Below, piece by piece: positions 16,305 through 25,583 of a DNA stretch of 64,000 bases. Made by a program: the position numbers and the translations under genes. The stretch comes from Enterococcus sp. 9E7_DIV0242 (GTDB taxonomy: Bacteria; Bacillota; Bacilli; Lactobacillales; Enterococcaceae): assembly GCF_002140975.2 (NCBI RefSeq), contig NZ_CP147247.1, forward strand, positions 4,019,001 to 4,083,000, given 5' to 3'. The first letter of the stretch is position 1, and every line of letters begins with the position of its first letter. The notes under the pieces are model-generated. The model had not been told where the DNA came from and did no database searches. It was given only the letters and a program-made list of their open reading frames with translations.

Positions 16305-17693
16305 TTAAAACGCAAAATAGTTTTCTGCATTCGTGTAGCTGACGGCTTTCACCAGATTACCTAAAAGCTGTTCATCCGTCGGTGCTTCCCCACGTTCAAC
16401 GATTTCACCGACAAACTCACAAAGGACGCGACGGAAGTATTCGTGACGTGTATAAGATAGGAAACTGCGCGAATCCGTCAGCATACCTACAAAATTATGA
16501 AGCACACTACCATCTGCCAACTGAGTCAATTGTTGGCGCATACCGGCACGTGTATCATTGAACCACCAACCTGATCCTAGCTGTAGCTTGCCGGCAACCT
16601 CTTTTTGGAAACAGCCAAGCAATGCAACTAATGCAGGATAGTCATTTGGATTCAGAGAATATAAAATTGTTTTTGGCAACTGATCCGTCTGTTCTGCTCG
16701 ATCAAGCAACTTTTGTAAAGGAATTGTTAGTGAAAGATCGTTGATTCCGTCATAGCCAGTATCCGGGCCTAACTGTGCTTGCATCCGTCCATTACAATTA
16801 CGATAGGCATGGATGTGGAGCTGCATTGTCCAGTTGTACTTGTGGTAAAAATGGATCAGACGAGTCAGTGTTTCTGTTCGGTAGGCATCGACTTCTTTTT
16901 CAGTCAAGGCATGGCCAGCCAATCCTTTTTGGAAAATTACTTCTAGTGTGTCGCTATCTGCCTTTTCATAGCGAAGAATATCTAATGCGTGATCAGAAAG
17001 ACGACCACCAAGCTCATGGAAATAATCAACCCGACTGCCTAACGCTGCAATCAGCTCTTCATAGGTAGTGACAGGTTGTTCGCAAGCGTCCGCTAAACGA
17101 CTGATCCATGCTGAAAAATCCGCTTGGTTGATATTCAATGCTTTATCAGGACGGAAAGAAGGGAGGACTTTAAAACGTGATTCCTCTTGTGCTAATAGCT
17201 TGTGATAGCTTAGATCATCTGCGGGATCATCTGTTGTGCAGACAACCTTTACATTGGAGCTGCTGATGATTTCACGACGCTTAAAGCTGTCAGCTGCCAG
17301 TTTTTCATTTGCTAGTTGCCAGATTTTTTCTGTGTTCTCTTTATTTACCAGCAGATCGATACCAAAGAAACGTTTCAACTCTAAATGAGTCCATGTATAA
17401 AGCGGGTTTCCAATGATTTTTGGAACAGTTTCACACCATACGGCAAATTTGTCATAGTCTGAGGCATCTCCTGTAATATGAGATTCCGGAACACCGCATG
17501 CTCGCATCAAGCGCCATTTGTAATGATCGCCATAAAGCCAAGCAGCAGTAATGTTCTCAAAATTCTTGTTTTCATAGATTTCCTTTGGTTCCAAATGGCA
17601 GTGATAATCTATGATCGGCATAGCAGCTGCGTGATTATGATAAAGCTTTTTTGCCCAGTCTGTGGATAGTAAAAAGTCGTCGTTTAAAAACAT
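16305..17693 (-). CDS. uxaC: Uronate isomerase UxaC
   Basis: UxaC interconverts D-galacturonate with D-tagaturonate, and D-glucuronate with D-fructuronate. The 462-residue protein is a metal-dependent amidohydrolase-superfamily member with the N-terminal IIDYHCHLEPKEI motif holding the metal histidines, CTTDDPADDL, and the late LGSGWWFNDTRAGM and GMLTDSRSFLSYTRHEYFRR stretches typical of the family. Its upstream region holds repeated CAATTGTATG sites. It supplies tagaturonate to UxaB. Confidence 0.95.
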   Translation of the reverse strand: MFLNDDFLLSTDWAKKLYHNHAAAMPIIDYHCHLEPKEIYENKNFENITAAWLYGDHYKWRLMRACGVPESHITGDASDYDKFAVWCETVPKIIGNPLYTWTHLELKRFFGIDLLVNKENTEKIWQLANEKLAADSFKRREIISSSNVKVVCTTDDPADDLSYHKLLAQEESRFKVLPSFRPDKALNINQADFSAWISRLADACEQPVTTYEELIAALGSRVDYFHELGGRLSDHALDILRYEKADSDTLEVIFQKGLAGHALTEKEVDAYRTETLTRLIHFYHKYNWTMQLHIHAYRNCNGRMQAQLGPDTGYDGINDLSLTIPLQKLLDRAEQTDQLPKTILYSLNPNDYPALVALLGCFQKEVAGKLQLGSGWWFNDTRAGMRQQLTQLADGSVLHNFVGMLTDSRSFLSYTRHEYFRRVLCEFVGEIVERGEAPTDEQLLGNLVKAVSYTNAENYFAF

Positions 17694-17740
17694 AAATTTC
17701 AGTCCTTCTTTCTGGATAATTTCGTGTTGTATTAGGATAA

Positions 17741-17840
17741 GTGATGGACATCACAAAATGTGATAGGTCAATTGTATGAATAACAGACATACAATTGCTA
17801 TTCGACATAGAAGCTATTTAGTAAGAACAACAATTGTATG
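17741..17840 (-). promoter_or_regulatory. Operator-rich region upstream of uxaC
   Basis: CAATTGTATG occurs at 17769-17778, inverted at 17788-17797 and again direct at 17831-17840. Nearby, ATCACA-AAA-TGTGAT (17750-17764) overlaps GTGATG-GA-CATCAC (17741-17754). These dyads differ from the LacI-type sites elsewhere in the locus, so a second regulator is suggested. Confidence 0.5.
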
Positions 17841-17869
17841 CTTAGCGAGCAGTGATACTCAGATTTAGA

Positions 17870-17981
17870 GGTTGGGACAGAAGTGTTCAGCTTCAAGCAA
17901 TAAGGCGGAATTCACGAAAAATGCATCACAAATTTTTCGTGAATTTCGACTTATTGTCGAAGAAGTTGCTTCTGTCCCACC
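17870..17981. repeat. Long imperfect inverted repeat, intergenic element
   Basis: Two arms of about 50 bases, starting GGTTGGGACAGAAG and ending CTTCTGTCCCACC, fold into one hairpin around a short loop near 17925. Such GGGACAGAAG palindromes are, as I recall, dispersed in enterococcal intergenic regions. It lies between uxaA and the uxaC control region. Confidence 0.6.
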
Positions 17982-18009
17982 GTTTATTCGGTTTTAGATG
18001 TATAGAGGT

Positions 18010-18035
18010 GTGTGGGATTGAGTTATCTCCCACAC
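18010..18035 (-). terminator. Hairpin directly after uxaA
   Basis: GTGTGGGA (18010-18017) pairs with TCCCACAC (18028-18035), starting two bases past the uxaA stop codon. The following tract on the minus strand is only weakly T-rich. Confidence 0.5.
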
Positions 18036-18036
18036 T

Positions 18037-19542
18037 CTAAAGTGTCACACCATTTTTAAAGATAGCGACTTCGCGAACGTCATTTTCTTCATTGCGCGTT
18101 TGTTCACCACTGGCAACGGCCACTAGCTTATCAATAAAGTCCTGTAAGACATCATCCATTGAGCGCTCAAGTAAAGAGCCTGCGTTGAAATCCATCCAAT
18201 GACCTTTTCTTTCAAAAATCGTGTTGTTTGTTGCAATCTTGACTGTTGGCACATAGGCACCAAATGGCGTTCCTCGACCCGTTGTAAAGAGAACCATATG
18301 ACAATCTGAGGATGCCAATGCAGAAGCAGCGACAAGATCATTACCGGGCGCTTGTAATAAGCTCAAGCCTTTCTTAGAAAGCTTTTCGCCGTATTTTAAG
18401 ACATCGACAACGGGGGCAGTACCGGCCTTTTGTGTACAACCTAATGATTTATCTTCTAGAGTAGTGATTCCACCTGCTTTATTTCCAGGAGATGGATTTT
18501 CATAAACCGGCTCACCGTAGGATAAGAAATACTGTTTAAAATCGTTGATCAAATGAACAATGTCTTCGAAGACTTCTTTATTCTCTGCTCGTGCCATCAG
18601 CATTTGCTCCGCTCCGAACATTTCCGGTACTTCAGTCAAAATAGTGCTGCCGCCTTGGGCAATCAGAAAATCAGAAAAAGCACCCAAGAGCGGATTTGCC
18701 GTGATTCCTGAAAAACCATCGGAACCACCACATTTCAAGCCGACATTTAGTTCAGACAGTGGAACATCTTCGCGTTGATCATTTTTCGCTGCTTGGTAAA
18801 GCTCTTCCAGAAGCTCTACGCCTTTTTCTACTTCATCATAGACCTCTTGGGCAACGAGGAATTTTACACGAGTTTCATCATATTCGCCTAGCTTTTCTTG
18901 GAAGGCTGGAATCGTATTGTTTTCACAGCCAAGTCCGAATACCAACACTCCACCGGCATTCGGATGCTTCACTGCATCGATCAGGACATCACGTGTATTT
19001 TGATGATCGGTTCCCAACTGTGAACAGCCATAGGGATGTTTAAGGATCGTGATATTATCGAAGGGACCAAGATCAGGATGATTGGCCTTAAATTCTTTCA
19101 GCATCAATTCTGCCATACCATTCACACAGCCAACAGTAGGGATGATGAATAGATCGTTTCGAATCCCGACTTTTCCATTTGGACGTTTGTAGCCTTTGAA
19201 AGTTAGATTCGTTTTTGGATAGTGGACCTGCTGTAAATTCGGCTGATAGGAATAATCCAGTTCACCAGCTAAATTAGTTTTTACGTTGTGTGTATGCAGC
19301 CAGTCACCGATGACTACATCACTAATCGTATGACCAATAGGATAACCGTACTTGATGACATTATGGCCGTCCGGCATATTTTGCAAGGCAATTTTGTGTC
19401 CCTGAGGAATTTCTTGATTTGCTGTGATCTCTTGCTCATCGATAGTCAGATGTTCTCCTTGTTCGATCGGACGAAGTGCAACTGCTACAGTGTCGTAAGG
19501 ATTGAGCTTCATTAAGGGTGATTTGGTCAATAATTCAGGCAT
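18037..19542 (-). CDS. uxaA: Altronate dehydratase UxaA
   Basis: UxaA dehydrates D-altronate to 2-keto-3-deoxy-D-gluconate using iron. The 501-residue protein has the small N-terminal SAF-like domain (about 1-95, with DTVAVALRPIEQGE) and the large dehydratase domain with GYKRPNGKVGIRN, IPTVGCVNG, HPYGCSQLG, LGCENN, GLKCGGSDGFSGITANP and GRGTPFGA. Cysteine-rich motifs fit the UxaA/GarD family. It overlaps the end of uxaB by 8 bases, so the two are coupled. Confidence 0.95.
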   Translation of the reverse strand: MPELLTKSPLMKLNPYDTVAVALRPIEQGEHLTIDEQEITANQEIPQGHKIALQNMPDGHNVIKYGYPIGHTISDVVIGDWLHTHNVKTNLAGELDYSYQPNLQQVHYPKTNLTFKGYKRPNGKVGIRNDLFIIPTVGCVNGMAELMLKEFKANHPDLGPFDNITILKHPYGCSQLGTDHQNTRDVLIDAVKHPNAGGVLVFGLGCENNTIPAFQEKLGEYDETRVKFLVAQEVYDEVEKGVELLEELYQAAKNDQREDVPLSELNVGLKCGGSDGFSGITANPLLGAFSDFLIAQGGSTILTEVPEMFGAEQMLMARAENKEVFEDIVHLINDFKQYFLSYGEPVYENPSPGNKAGGITTLEDKSLGCTQKAGTAPVVDVLKYGEKLSKKGLSLLQAPGNDLVAASALASSDCHMVLFTTGRGTPFGAYVPTVKIATNNTIFERKGHWMDFNAGSLLERSMDDVLQDFIDKLVAVASGEQTRNEENDVREVAIFKNGVTL

Positions 19543-20962
19543 AAACTTTCTCTCCTTTGTTTAATTGCTGGATCAGATTGCGAGAGCCAATTGTTTCCAG
19601 TTGTGTGATATAGTGTTGGACTTGGGTTGAAAGACCGGGTACGGTTGTTAAATCCTGTCCCCACAATACGTCGTCAGAAAGAACTGTCTCGACAACAGAT
19701 TCCGGTGTTTGCCACGCTTTTTCAAAGCGGGTGACAATGGCAGCATCATCTTGCGGTGCAATTTTTTCGCCTCGATAAGTCAGTATCAAAGCAGCTAAGG
19801 CAGCAGTCATATATGGCGGCAGTTCATTCCTATTTTTCTGATAATCCAAAAGAACTGGAAGAAGCCGAGCCTTGTATTTTGATACACTATTTAGAGCAAT
19901 TGACGTCAACTGATGATGAACAAACGGATTTAAGAAGCGTTCTTTGATTTGTTCGGCGTAGGCGGTCAATTCATCTTCAGGAAGACTGAGCATTGGGATC
20001 AATTCATCAGCGAATAGATGGTCGACAAAGTAACGGAAGTCTTGATCCTTCATGACCTCTTCTACTGTTTCTATATCTGCAAGCAATGCTAATGGAACCA
20101 TTGCAGTATGAGGGCCATTCAATAAGTGAACCTTTCTTTCTCGGTAGGGGGTCATATCGTCTGTAACGATGACATTTAGACCGGCTTTTTCTAAAGGCAA
20201 TGTGTCTTTCAGTGATTGCGGACCTTCGATGACCCAAAGCATGAACGGTTCAGCCTTGACCATCAGGTTATCTTCATAGCTGTGCTTCTTGTTAAGTTCA
20301 GCTGCTGAATCTCTTGGATAGCCGGGAACAATTCGGTCGACCAAGCTACAACAGAAGATATTTTCGTTTTCCAACCAATCGGTGAACGCGTCTCCTAGCT
20401 TCCAATCTTGGGCATAAGTCAGTACGATCTCTTTCAGCTTTTCGCCATTACGGTCAATCAATTCACAAGGAATGATCGTAAAGCCTTTTTTCCCAAGCTC
20501 AAATCTGCGATATAAAAGAGCAGTCAGCTTTCCGGGATAGCTCTGCTGCGGATGGTCAGAAAGTTGGTCAGCTGGATTGTATTGAATGCCGGCTTCGGTT
20601 GTATTTGAAACAATAAATTCGATTGTATCGTTTTCAGCTAATGCCAAATAATTAGCCCACTCTTTATAAGGATTGATGACTGTATCGATCACAGAAATAA
20701 CTTCAGAAGTGTTGATGATTTCCTTATTCAACAAGCCTTCAAGTATCACTGTGTATAGATAATCTTGTTCTTTGAGCATATCACCTAACCCTTGATCGAT
20801 AGGTTGTACAACAGCGACATTTCCCTTAAACAGCTGTTGCTTGTTCATTTCTTGAATTTGCCAGTCGACAAACCCTCTCATAAAGTTTCCTTCCCCAAAT
20901 TGAATGATTTTCACTGGTTGCTCTTTGTTGGTTTCAATTGTTTTTCTCGATAATTTCTCCAT
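19535..20962 (-). CDS. uxaB: Tagaturonate reductase (altronate oxidoreductase) UxaB
   Basis: UxaB reduces D-tagaturonate to D-altronate with NADH. This mannitol-dehydrogenase-superfamily protein has an N-terminal Rossmann region (IIQFGEGNFMRGF, QPIDQG), the SNTTEAGI motif, and a C-terminal domain with the catalytic-type KVHLLNGPHTAM stretch. The frame extends to a TTG at 21016, but that would run through a LacI-type operator. The ATG at 20960-20962 (475 residues) follows AAGGAG at 12 bases and is preferred. It heads the uxaB-uxaA unit. Confidence 0.93.
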   Translation of the reverse strand: MEKLSRKTIETNKEQPVKIIQFGEGNFMRGFVDWQIQEMNKQQLFKGNVAVVQPIDQGLGDMLKEQDYLYTVILEGLLNKEIINTSEVISVIDTVINPYKEWANYLALAENDTIEFIVSNTTEAGIQYNPADQLSDHPQQSYPGKLTALLYRRFELGKKGFTIIPCELIDRNGEKLKEIVLTYAQDWKLGDAFTDWLENENIFCCSLVDRIVPGYPRDSAAELNKKHSYEDNLMVKAEPFMLWVIEGPQSLKDTLPLEKAGLNVIVTDDMTPYRERKVHLLNGPHTAMVPLALLADIETVEEVMKDQDFRYFVDHLFADELIPMLSLPEDELTAYAEQIKERFLNPFVHHQLTSIALNSVSKYKARLLPVLLDYQKNRNELPPYMTAALAALILTYRGEKIAPQDDAAIVTRFEKAWQTPESVVETVLSDDVLWGQDLTTVPGLSTQVQHYITQLETIGSRNLIQQLNKGEKVYA

Positions 20963-20991
20963 TGTTTCATCAAGCTCCTTTTTAGTTTTTT

Positions 20992-21005
20992 TGCACACGT
21001 GAACA
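20992..21005 (-). promoter_or_regulatory. LacI-type operator upstream of uxaB
   Basis: TGCACACGTGAACA fits the LacI-family pattern TG-N4-CG-N4-CA. It lies between the end of the LacI gene and the uxaB start, and its reverse complement is identical to the site before the enolase-superfamily gene at 34064. Confidence 0.65.
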
Positions 21006-21026
21006 TTTTTATTCAAAACAAAGACA

Positions 21027-22031
21027 TTACGTCTTTGAAATAGTTGATACAGACTCTCTTATCTGTAGACTGGTTTTGATTCGATATTGTTGTGGGCTGA
21101 TTTTTTCTCCATTGATCATTTTCAATAGCAGTTCGGTTCCTGTTTGACTGATTTTTTTGATTGGCTTGTGCACCGTTGTCAGCGGAGGATTTAAATAAGC
21201 AACTAGTTTACTGTCGTCGAATCCGATTAAAGAAATGTCTGTCGGAATTTGAAAATTCTTTTCTGCAGCAGCTCTCATTGCACCAATAGCCATATCATCA
21301 TTCGCACAGAACACAACTGTAGGGAGGGGAGAAAGAGCCAAAATGTGCTGCATTTCAGTAAATCCACTTTCAATGCTATAGTCTCCTCTGAAAAAGTAGT
21401 CATGATTGACAGGGAGTTGATTTTTTTCCATGCTGTTGATCATTCCCTGTTTTCGTTCATTCGAAGAACGAAAATCATCCTTACCTCCGATATAGGCGAT
21501 TTTTTCATGTCCCAACTCTATTGCATAATCGATCGCTTCTGTTACACCTTCTGCATCGTCTGCAAGGACATTGATGATATCCTTGTCGTCTAAAGGACGG
21601 TTCAGGACCACAAAAGGAATTTTTTGTTGTTTGACATAGTCAATAAAGGAACTATCATTATCGCTCTGACTCATAATAACTATTCCATCGTAGCGCTGAA
21701 AATTGACGCGCTCCAAGGCTTGAATTTCATCGATTCCTTCAACAGACAGACTATAGCTTTCATCTAAAATAGAGTGGATACCGGTGATTACATCAACCAG
21801 AAAGCTCGAGCTGGTACCTTGATCGATACTGGAAAAAAATAACCCAATCATATAATTTTTTTGATTGACCAGACTTTTGGCATTGAAATTTGGGACATAG
21901 TTTAATTCTTCTGCAATTTTCTGGATTTTTTTTCGTGTATCAAGCTTGATCAAGGGGTTATCATTCAGCGCGCGTGATACGGTTGTATGAGAAACACCGG
22001 CTACTTTTGCGATGTCTTTTATTGTGACCAT
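21027..22031 (-). CDS. LacI-family regulator of the uronate genes
   Basis: The 334-residue protein has the LacI helix-turn-helix at its N-terminus (TIKDIAKVAGVSHTTVSRAL), the hinge helix region ending in NAKSLVNQ, and a periplasmic-binding-like sensor domain (GLFFSSIDQG, VVLNRPLD, YIGGKDD, FCANDDMAIG, IGFDDS). The ATG at 22029-22031 follows GAGGTGGG; an earlier ATG lacks a site. It probably represses uxaB-uxaA and itself, in the manner of Bacillus ExuR or KdgR. The ligand is likely a uronate pathway intermediate, which is inference. Confidence 0.9.
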   Translation of the reverse strand: MVTIKDIAKVAGVSHTTVSRALNDNPLIKLDTRKKIQKIAEELNYVPNFNAKSLVNQKNYMIGLFFSSIDQGTSSSFLVDVITGIHSILDESYSLSVEGIDEIQALERVNFQRYDGIVIMSQSDNDSSFIDYVKQQKIPFVVLNRPLDDKDIINVLADDAEGVTEAIDYAIELGHEKIAYIGGKDDFRSSNERKQGMINSMEKNQLPVNHDYFFRGDYSIESGFTEMQHILALSPLPTVVFCANDDMAIGAMRAAAEKNFQIPTDISLIGFDDSKLVAYLNPPLTTVHKPIKKISQTGTELLLKMINGEKISPQQYRIKTSLQIRESVSTISKT

Positions 22032-22053
22032 AACCCACCTCGTTTTCAATAAT

Positions 22054-22067
22054 TGTGAACGTTAACA
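22054..22067 (-). promoter_or_regulatory. LacI-type operator before the lacI-type gene
   Basis: TGTGAACGTTAACA fits TG-N4-CG-N4-CA and lies 22 bases upstream of the regulator start, suggesting autoregulation. Confidence 0.6.
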
Positions 22068-22120
22068 TCATAGTATGAAATAAGTAGATTGTCAACATTA
22101 AAATGCTTGTTTAACAGCAA

Positions 22121-22134
22121 TGCACACGTGAAAA
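22121..22134. promoter_or_regulatory. LacI-type operator between regulator and GH28 gene
   Basis: TGCACACGTGAAAA differs by one base from the uxaB operator. It lies in the divergent intergenic region and could act on either the regulator gene or the polygalacturonase gene. Confidence 0.6.
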
Positions 22135-22384
22135 TGTTATTGGAATTTTTACGGAAATATGATAGGCTATTGATGAAGAGCTGATTTTGGATGAATGCTT
22201 CTGTTTTAAGATGAAAAGGCATTCAATGATGAACAGAGTAGCTGGAAATAAATGAGAGGAATCATAATAAATCAAGAAAAAGACTGTAACTATTCTACTG
22301 CAGAAACAGTTTTGCTTTTGTTCGGTTCCTACTCAGAAAATACTAGGAAAGTCACATTTTTTATTTAATGAAAGGGGTTTGATC

Positions 22385-23710
22385 ATGATACAGGTGGATT
22401 ATATAATTACAGATTTTGGTGCATCATCTGACAATCAGATGAATACACAGGCGATTCAGAAGGCCATTGATACTGCAAGCCACGCGGGAGGAGGACGAGT
22501 TGTTATTCCGGCAGGTACATTCGTAACAGGAGCATTGTTTTTAAAAAGCAATATTACTCTTTATTTAAATGCAGGTTCTGTGCTCAAATTTTCTGATGAT
22601 CAAAAGGAATATCCGGTCGTCATTTCACGTTGGGAAGGAGTGGAGCAACAAGTTTACGCTTCTTGCGTTTATGCTGAACATGCAGAGAATATCTCAGTAA
22701 CTGGTTTTGGTGTACTTGATGGGAACGGAAAAAATTGGTGGCATGTTTTTCGTAATGACCAGTCAGCGCTTAAGTTTCCCCGCCCAAAACTGATTAGCTT
22801 CCACAAATGCAGCAGAATCACGATCAGAGATGTTCGATTGATTGATTCACCAAGCTGGACGATCAATCCAATTCTTTGTGAGGATGTCACAGTAGATAAT
22901 GTATCGATTCTGAATCCAAGTGATTCGCCTAATACAGATGGAATCGACCCAGAATCTTGCAAAAATGTTCGTATCAACAATTGCCATATCGATGTCGGTG
23001 ATGACTGCATTGCGGTGAAAGCAGGAACGGAAGAGACCGAAGAAAGAGTTTCTTGTGAAAATGTGACAATCACGAACTGTACGATGGTTCATGGACATGG
23101 TGGAGTTGTTTTAGGAAGTGAGATGAGTGGGGGTATTCGTAATGTGACTATTTCCAACTGCGTTTTTCAAGGGACAGACCGTGGCATTCGACTAAAATCT
23201 CGCCGCGGCAGAGGCGGAACGGTAGAAGATATTCGAATCAGTAATATTGTGATGGATCGGGTGATTTGTCCGTTTATCATTAATTTGTATTACTTTTGGG
23301 GACCAAACGGTGAACAGCAGTATGTCTGGGATAAGACGCCACAACCAATCACGAATGAGACACCGTGCTTCAGACGACTTCATTTTATGAATATCACTGC
23401 GAAAAATGTACAGGCAGCAGCAGGCTTTATTTATGGCTTGGCAGAGCAGTACGTGTCAGATATAACCTTTGACAATATTCGCATTTCTTTAGCAGAAGAA
23501 GCAGAAGCCGGTGAGCCGGCGATGATGATGGGAATTGAAAAAATGAAGAATCAAGGCTTTATGGTTAATTTTGCTGAAAACATCGTTTTTGAACGCGTTT
23601 CGATTGAAAATCACGTTGGGGAAGCTTTTCAGATAGAGCAGTCAAAGGAAATAGAAGTTTTGAATTGTCGCTCAAAAAAACTGGGTGGGAAACAGTTCAA
23701 CAGAATATAA
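22385..23710 (+). CDS. GH28 family polygalacturonase, probably intracellular
   Basis: The 441-residue protein is a right-handed beta-helix glycoside hydrolase of family 28, which cleaves alpha-1,4-galacturonan. Catalytic motifs are SPNTDGIDPE (Asp185), DVGDDCIAVKAG (Asp206-Asp207), HGHGGVVLGSEM (His239) and RGIRLKSRRG. There is no signal peptide or anchor, so it should act inside the cell on imported oligogalacturonides. The ATG at 22385 follows AAAGGGG; the frame begins six bases earlier with TTG. It precedes the YesM/YesN-type two-component genes. Confidence 0.92.
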   Translation: MIQVDYIITDFGASSDNQMNTQAIQKAIDTASHAGGGRVVIPAGTFVTGALFLKSNITLYLNAGSVLKFSDDQKEYPVVISRWEGVEQQVYASCVYAEHAENISVTGFGVLDGNGKNWWHVFRNDQSALKFPRPKLISFHKCSRITIRDVRLIDSPSWTINPILCEDVTVDNVSILNPSDSPNTDGIDPESCKNVRINNCHIDVGDDCIAVKAGTEETEERVSCENVTITNCTMVHGHGGVVLGSEMSGGIRNVTISNCVFQGTDRGIRLKSRRGRGGTVEDIRISNIVMDRVICPFIINLYYFWGPNGEQQYVWDKTPQPITNETPCFRRLHFMNITAKNVQAAAGFIYGLAEQYVSDITFDNIRISLAEEAEAGEPAMMMGIEKMKNQGFMVNFAENIVFERVSIENHVGEAFQIEQSKEIEVLNCRSKKLGGKQFNRI

Positions 23711-23760
23711 GCAGGCGGACTGGATAAAACGAATTTCTGCTGGAAAGGACAAACCAAGCT

Positions 23761-25500
23761 ATGAAGGAAAAACAGGAAAAATCGCGCTCGCTAAATACGG
23801 TTCTTAACACCTTCTATATCCTGTTTGTTGCGGTCATCATCATTTTTTCTTTGATTTTTTCCAGTATTACAACAACCAGAGAAGTAACAGATACTGCCTA
23901 CACCAATGTAGAAAATACGTTGAAAGACCGCTACAGCGTGCTGGAGAGAACCTTCGATCAGATGTTTGAGCAGGTAGTGAATCTGAATAACAATCCGAAT
24001 TTGCTTGAAGTGATCAACAATGAGCGTGATGCGCTGAAGCAGGCAGTCAATATGAACACTAGTATCAAAGACCTATATTATCGGTTTCAGGATGTGCTTG
24101 ATTCTATCTATATCAATGTAAACGATGGGGAGTTCTTTTTTAATGGTGGAGAAATCGCTCAGGGCTTGAGCGAGATTGATTACCAAACGTTTTTTGAACA
24201 AGCAGACGGCGAAGCTAAGTATTTTTGGCTGGATTTTGATGAAAGTCCTTTCTCACAGAATGAGCGACGGACGATTTCCATCTGCAAAATAATTGGTGAC
24301 AGTTTTTCTGAGGCCAGCGGGGTGATTGTATTCAATTTGAGGTATGATTATATCGAGAATTTATTGAATGAAAGCTTTATAACAGAAAACGGTCGTTTAT
24401 TCTTGGTCAGTCCTAAAGGAAACATTTCTACATCAGACCGTCTGTTTCCAAAAGAGCTGTTTCAGGAACTGACCGATAATTGGCAAGTACGTGCAGTAGA
24501 TGGTATGAGCTACCATATCGATAGCCAGACATTCGACCTAAATCAGTGGCGATTGGTTGCAGTTTTTCCAGATAAGGATCTGCAAAAGAGTCAATCCGCC
24601 TATCTCACTTTAGCAGCAGCACTGTTTCTGTTTCTATTTCTTGCAGGGACAATTATGGTGATCGTTGTCGGTCGTTATATTTCGAAGCCGATCCAAAATC
24701 TTGCGAAAGAAATCGAAGCAACCAGTATTACCGATCATAAAGGCCCTCTGGCAATCAATCAAAAACATTTCAATGAGCTGGCCGTATTGTACCGCAGTTT
24801 TAATTCAATGATCGAAAAAAATGAACGGCTGTTGAATGAAAATGAAAAAAATCATGATGAGCGAAGCCGTTTGGAAATCGAGTTGTTGCAGTCACAGATT
24901 AATCCGCATTTTCTTTATAACACGCTATACTCCATTCAAAGCTTGAGCGATATGGGCATGAATAAGGACGCGTCATTGATGACTCGTTCTTTGGCAGAAT
25001 TCTATCGAACAGGAATCAGTAAAGGCAATCTGCTCGTTTCTTTAGAGGAGGAGCTGGAGCATGTTAAGAACTATCTGACGATTATGGGGTATCGCTATAG
25101 AGACCGCTTCGACTACACGATCTTAGTAGAAAATCCTAAGCTATTGCAAGCTAAAATCCCTAAAATTTCACTACAGCCGATTGTTGAAAATTCAATTTAT
25201 CATGGACTGAAAGAACTGTCTGTTAAAGGCCTTTTAGAAATAGAAATCAAAGAAAGCAATGGCGATGTTCTTTTGGTTGTAAAGGATAACGGACGAGGTA
25301 TTTCGGATGAACGATTGAAAATAATCAATGAAGAAATCAATCTATCTTCTTTGAACAGTAGAAAGGTAACGGGGATCGGTCTGCGGAGTGTCAATGTACG
25401 AATCAAAAATTGTTTTGGTGCTTCTTATGGCTTATGGATTGAAAATTGTGAAGCTGGAACACTAATTAAAATTGTTATACCTAAAGGTCCGAATGGGTAA
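23761..25500 (+). CDS. Sensor histidine kinase, YesM type
   Basis: The 579-residue protein has two membrane segments (about 15-38 and 280-302) bracketing an extracytoplasmic sensor of roughly 240 residues, then a HAMP domain, the family hallmark QINPHFLYNTLYSIQSL with the phosphoacceptor histidine, and a HATPase domain with VENSIYHGL, DNGRGI and GIGLRSVN. This is the LytS/YesM class that in Bacillus senses cell-wall or pectin-derived sugars. It starts 50 bases after the GH28 gene and precedes its AraC-type partner. Confidence 0.93.
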   Translation: MKEKQEKSRSLNTVLNTFYILFVAVIIIFSLIFSSITTTREVTDTAYTNVENTLKDRYSVLERTFDQMFEQVVNLNNNPNLLEVINNERDALKQAVNMNTSIKDLYYRFQDVLDSIYINVNDGEFFFNGGEIAQGLSEIDYQTFFEQADGEAKYFWLDFDESPFSQNERRTISICKIIGDSFSEASGVIVFNLRYDYIENLLNESFITENGRLFLVSPKGNISTSDRLFPKELFQELTDNWQVRAVDGMSYHIDSQTFDLNQWRLVAVFPDKDLQKSQSAYLTLAAALFLFLFLAGTIMVIVVGRYISKPIQNLAKEIEATSITDHKGPLAINQKHFNELAVLYRSFNSMIEKNERLLNENEKNHDERSRLEIELLQSQINPHFLYNTLYSIQSLSDMGMNKDASLMTRSLAEFYRTGISKGNLLVSLEEELEHVKNYLTIMGYRYRDRFDYTILVENPKLLQAKIPKISLQPIVENSIYHGLKELSVKGLLEIEIKESNGDVLLVVKDNGRGISDERLKIINEEINLSSLNSRKVTGIGLRSVNVRIKNCFGASYGLWIENCEAGTLIKIVIPKGPNG

Positions 25501-25583
25501 GCGATGATTCGAAAAGAGTATTTGTTGCTAATGTGTTAGTCACTGTAGGGTGTTGTAGAATTGGATAACTAAGGAGAAAAAAC

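Noticed and set aside
17852..18040. 62-codon frame across the long inverted repeat
   Set aside because: It covers noncoding palindromic sequence and has no ribosome binding site.
20963..21016. Longer UxaB start at TTG 21016
   Set aside because: The extension reads through the LacI-type operator and adds a charged segment not expected in the family.
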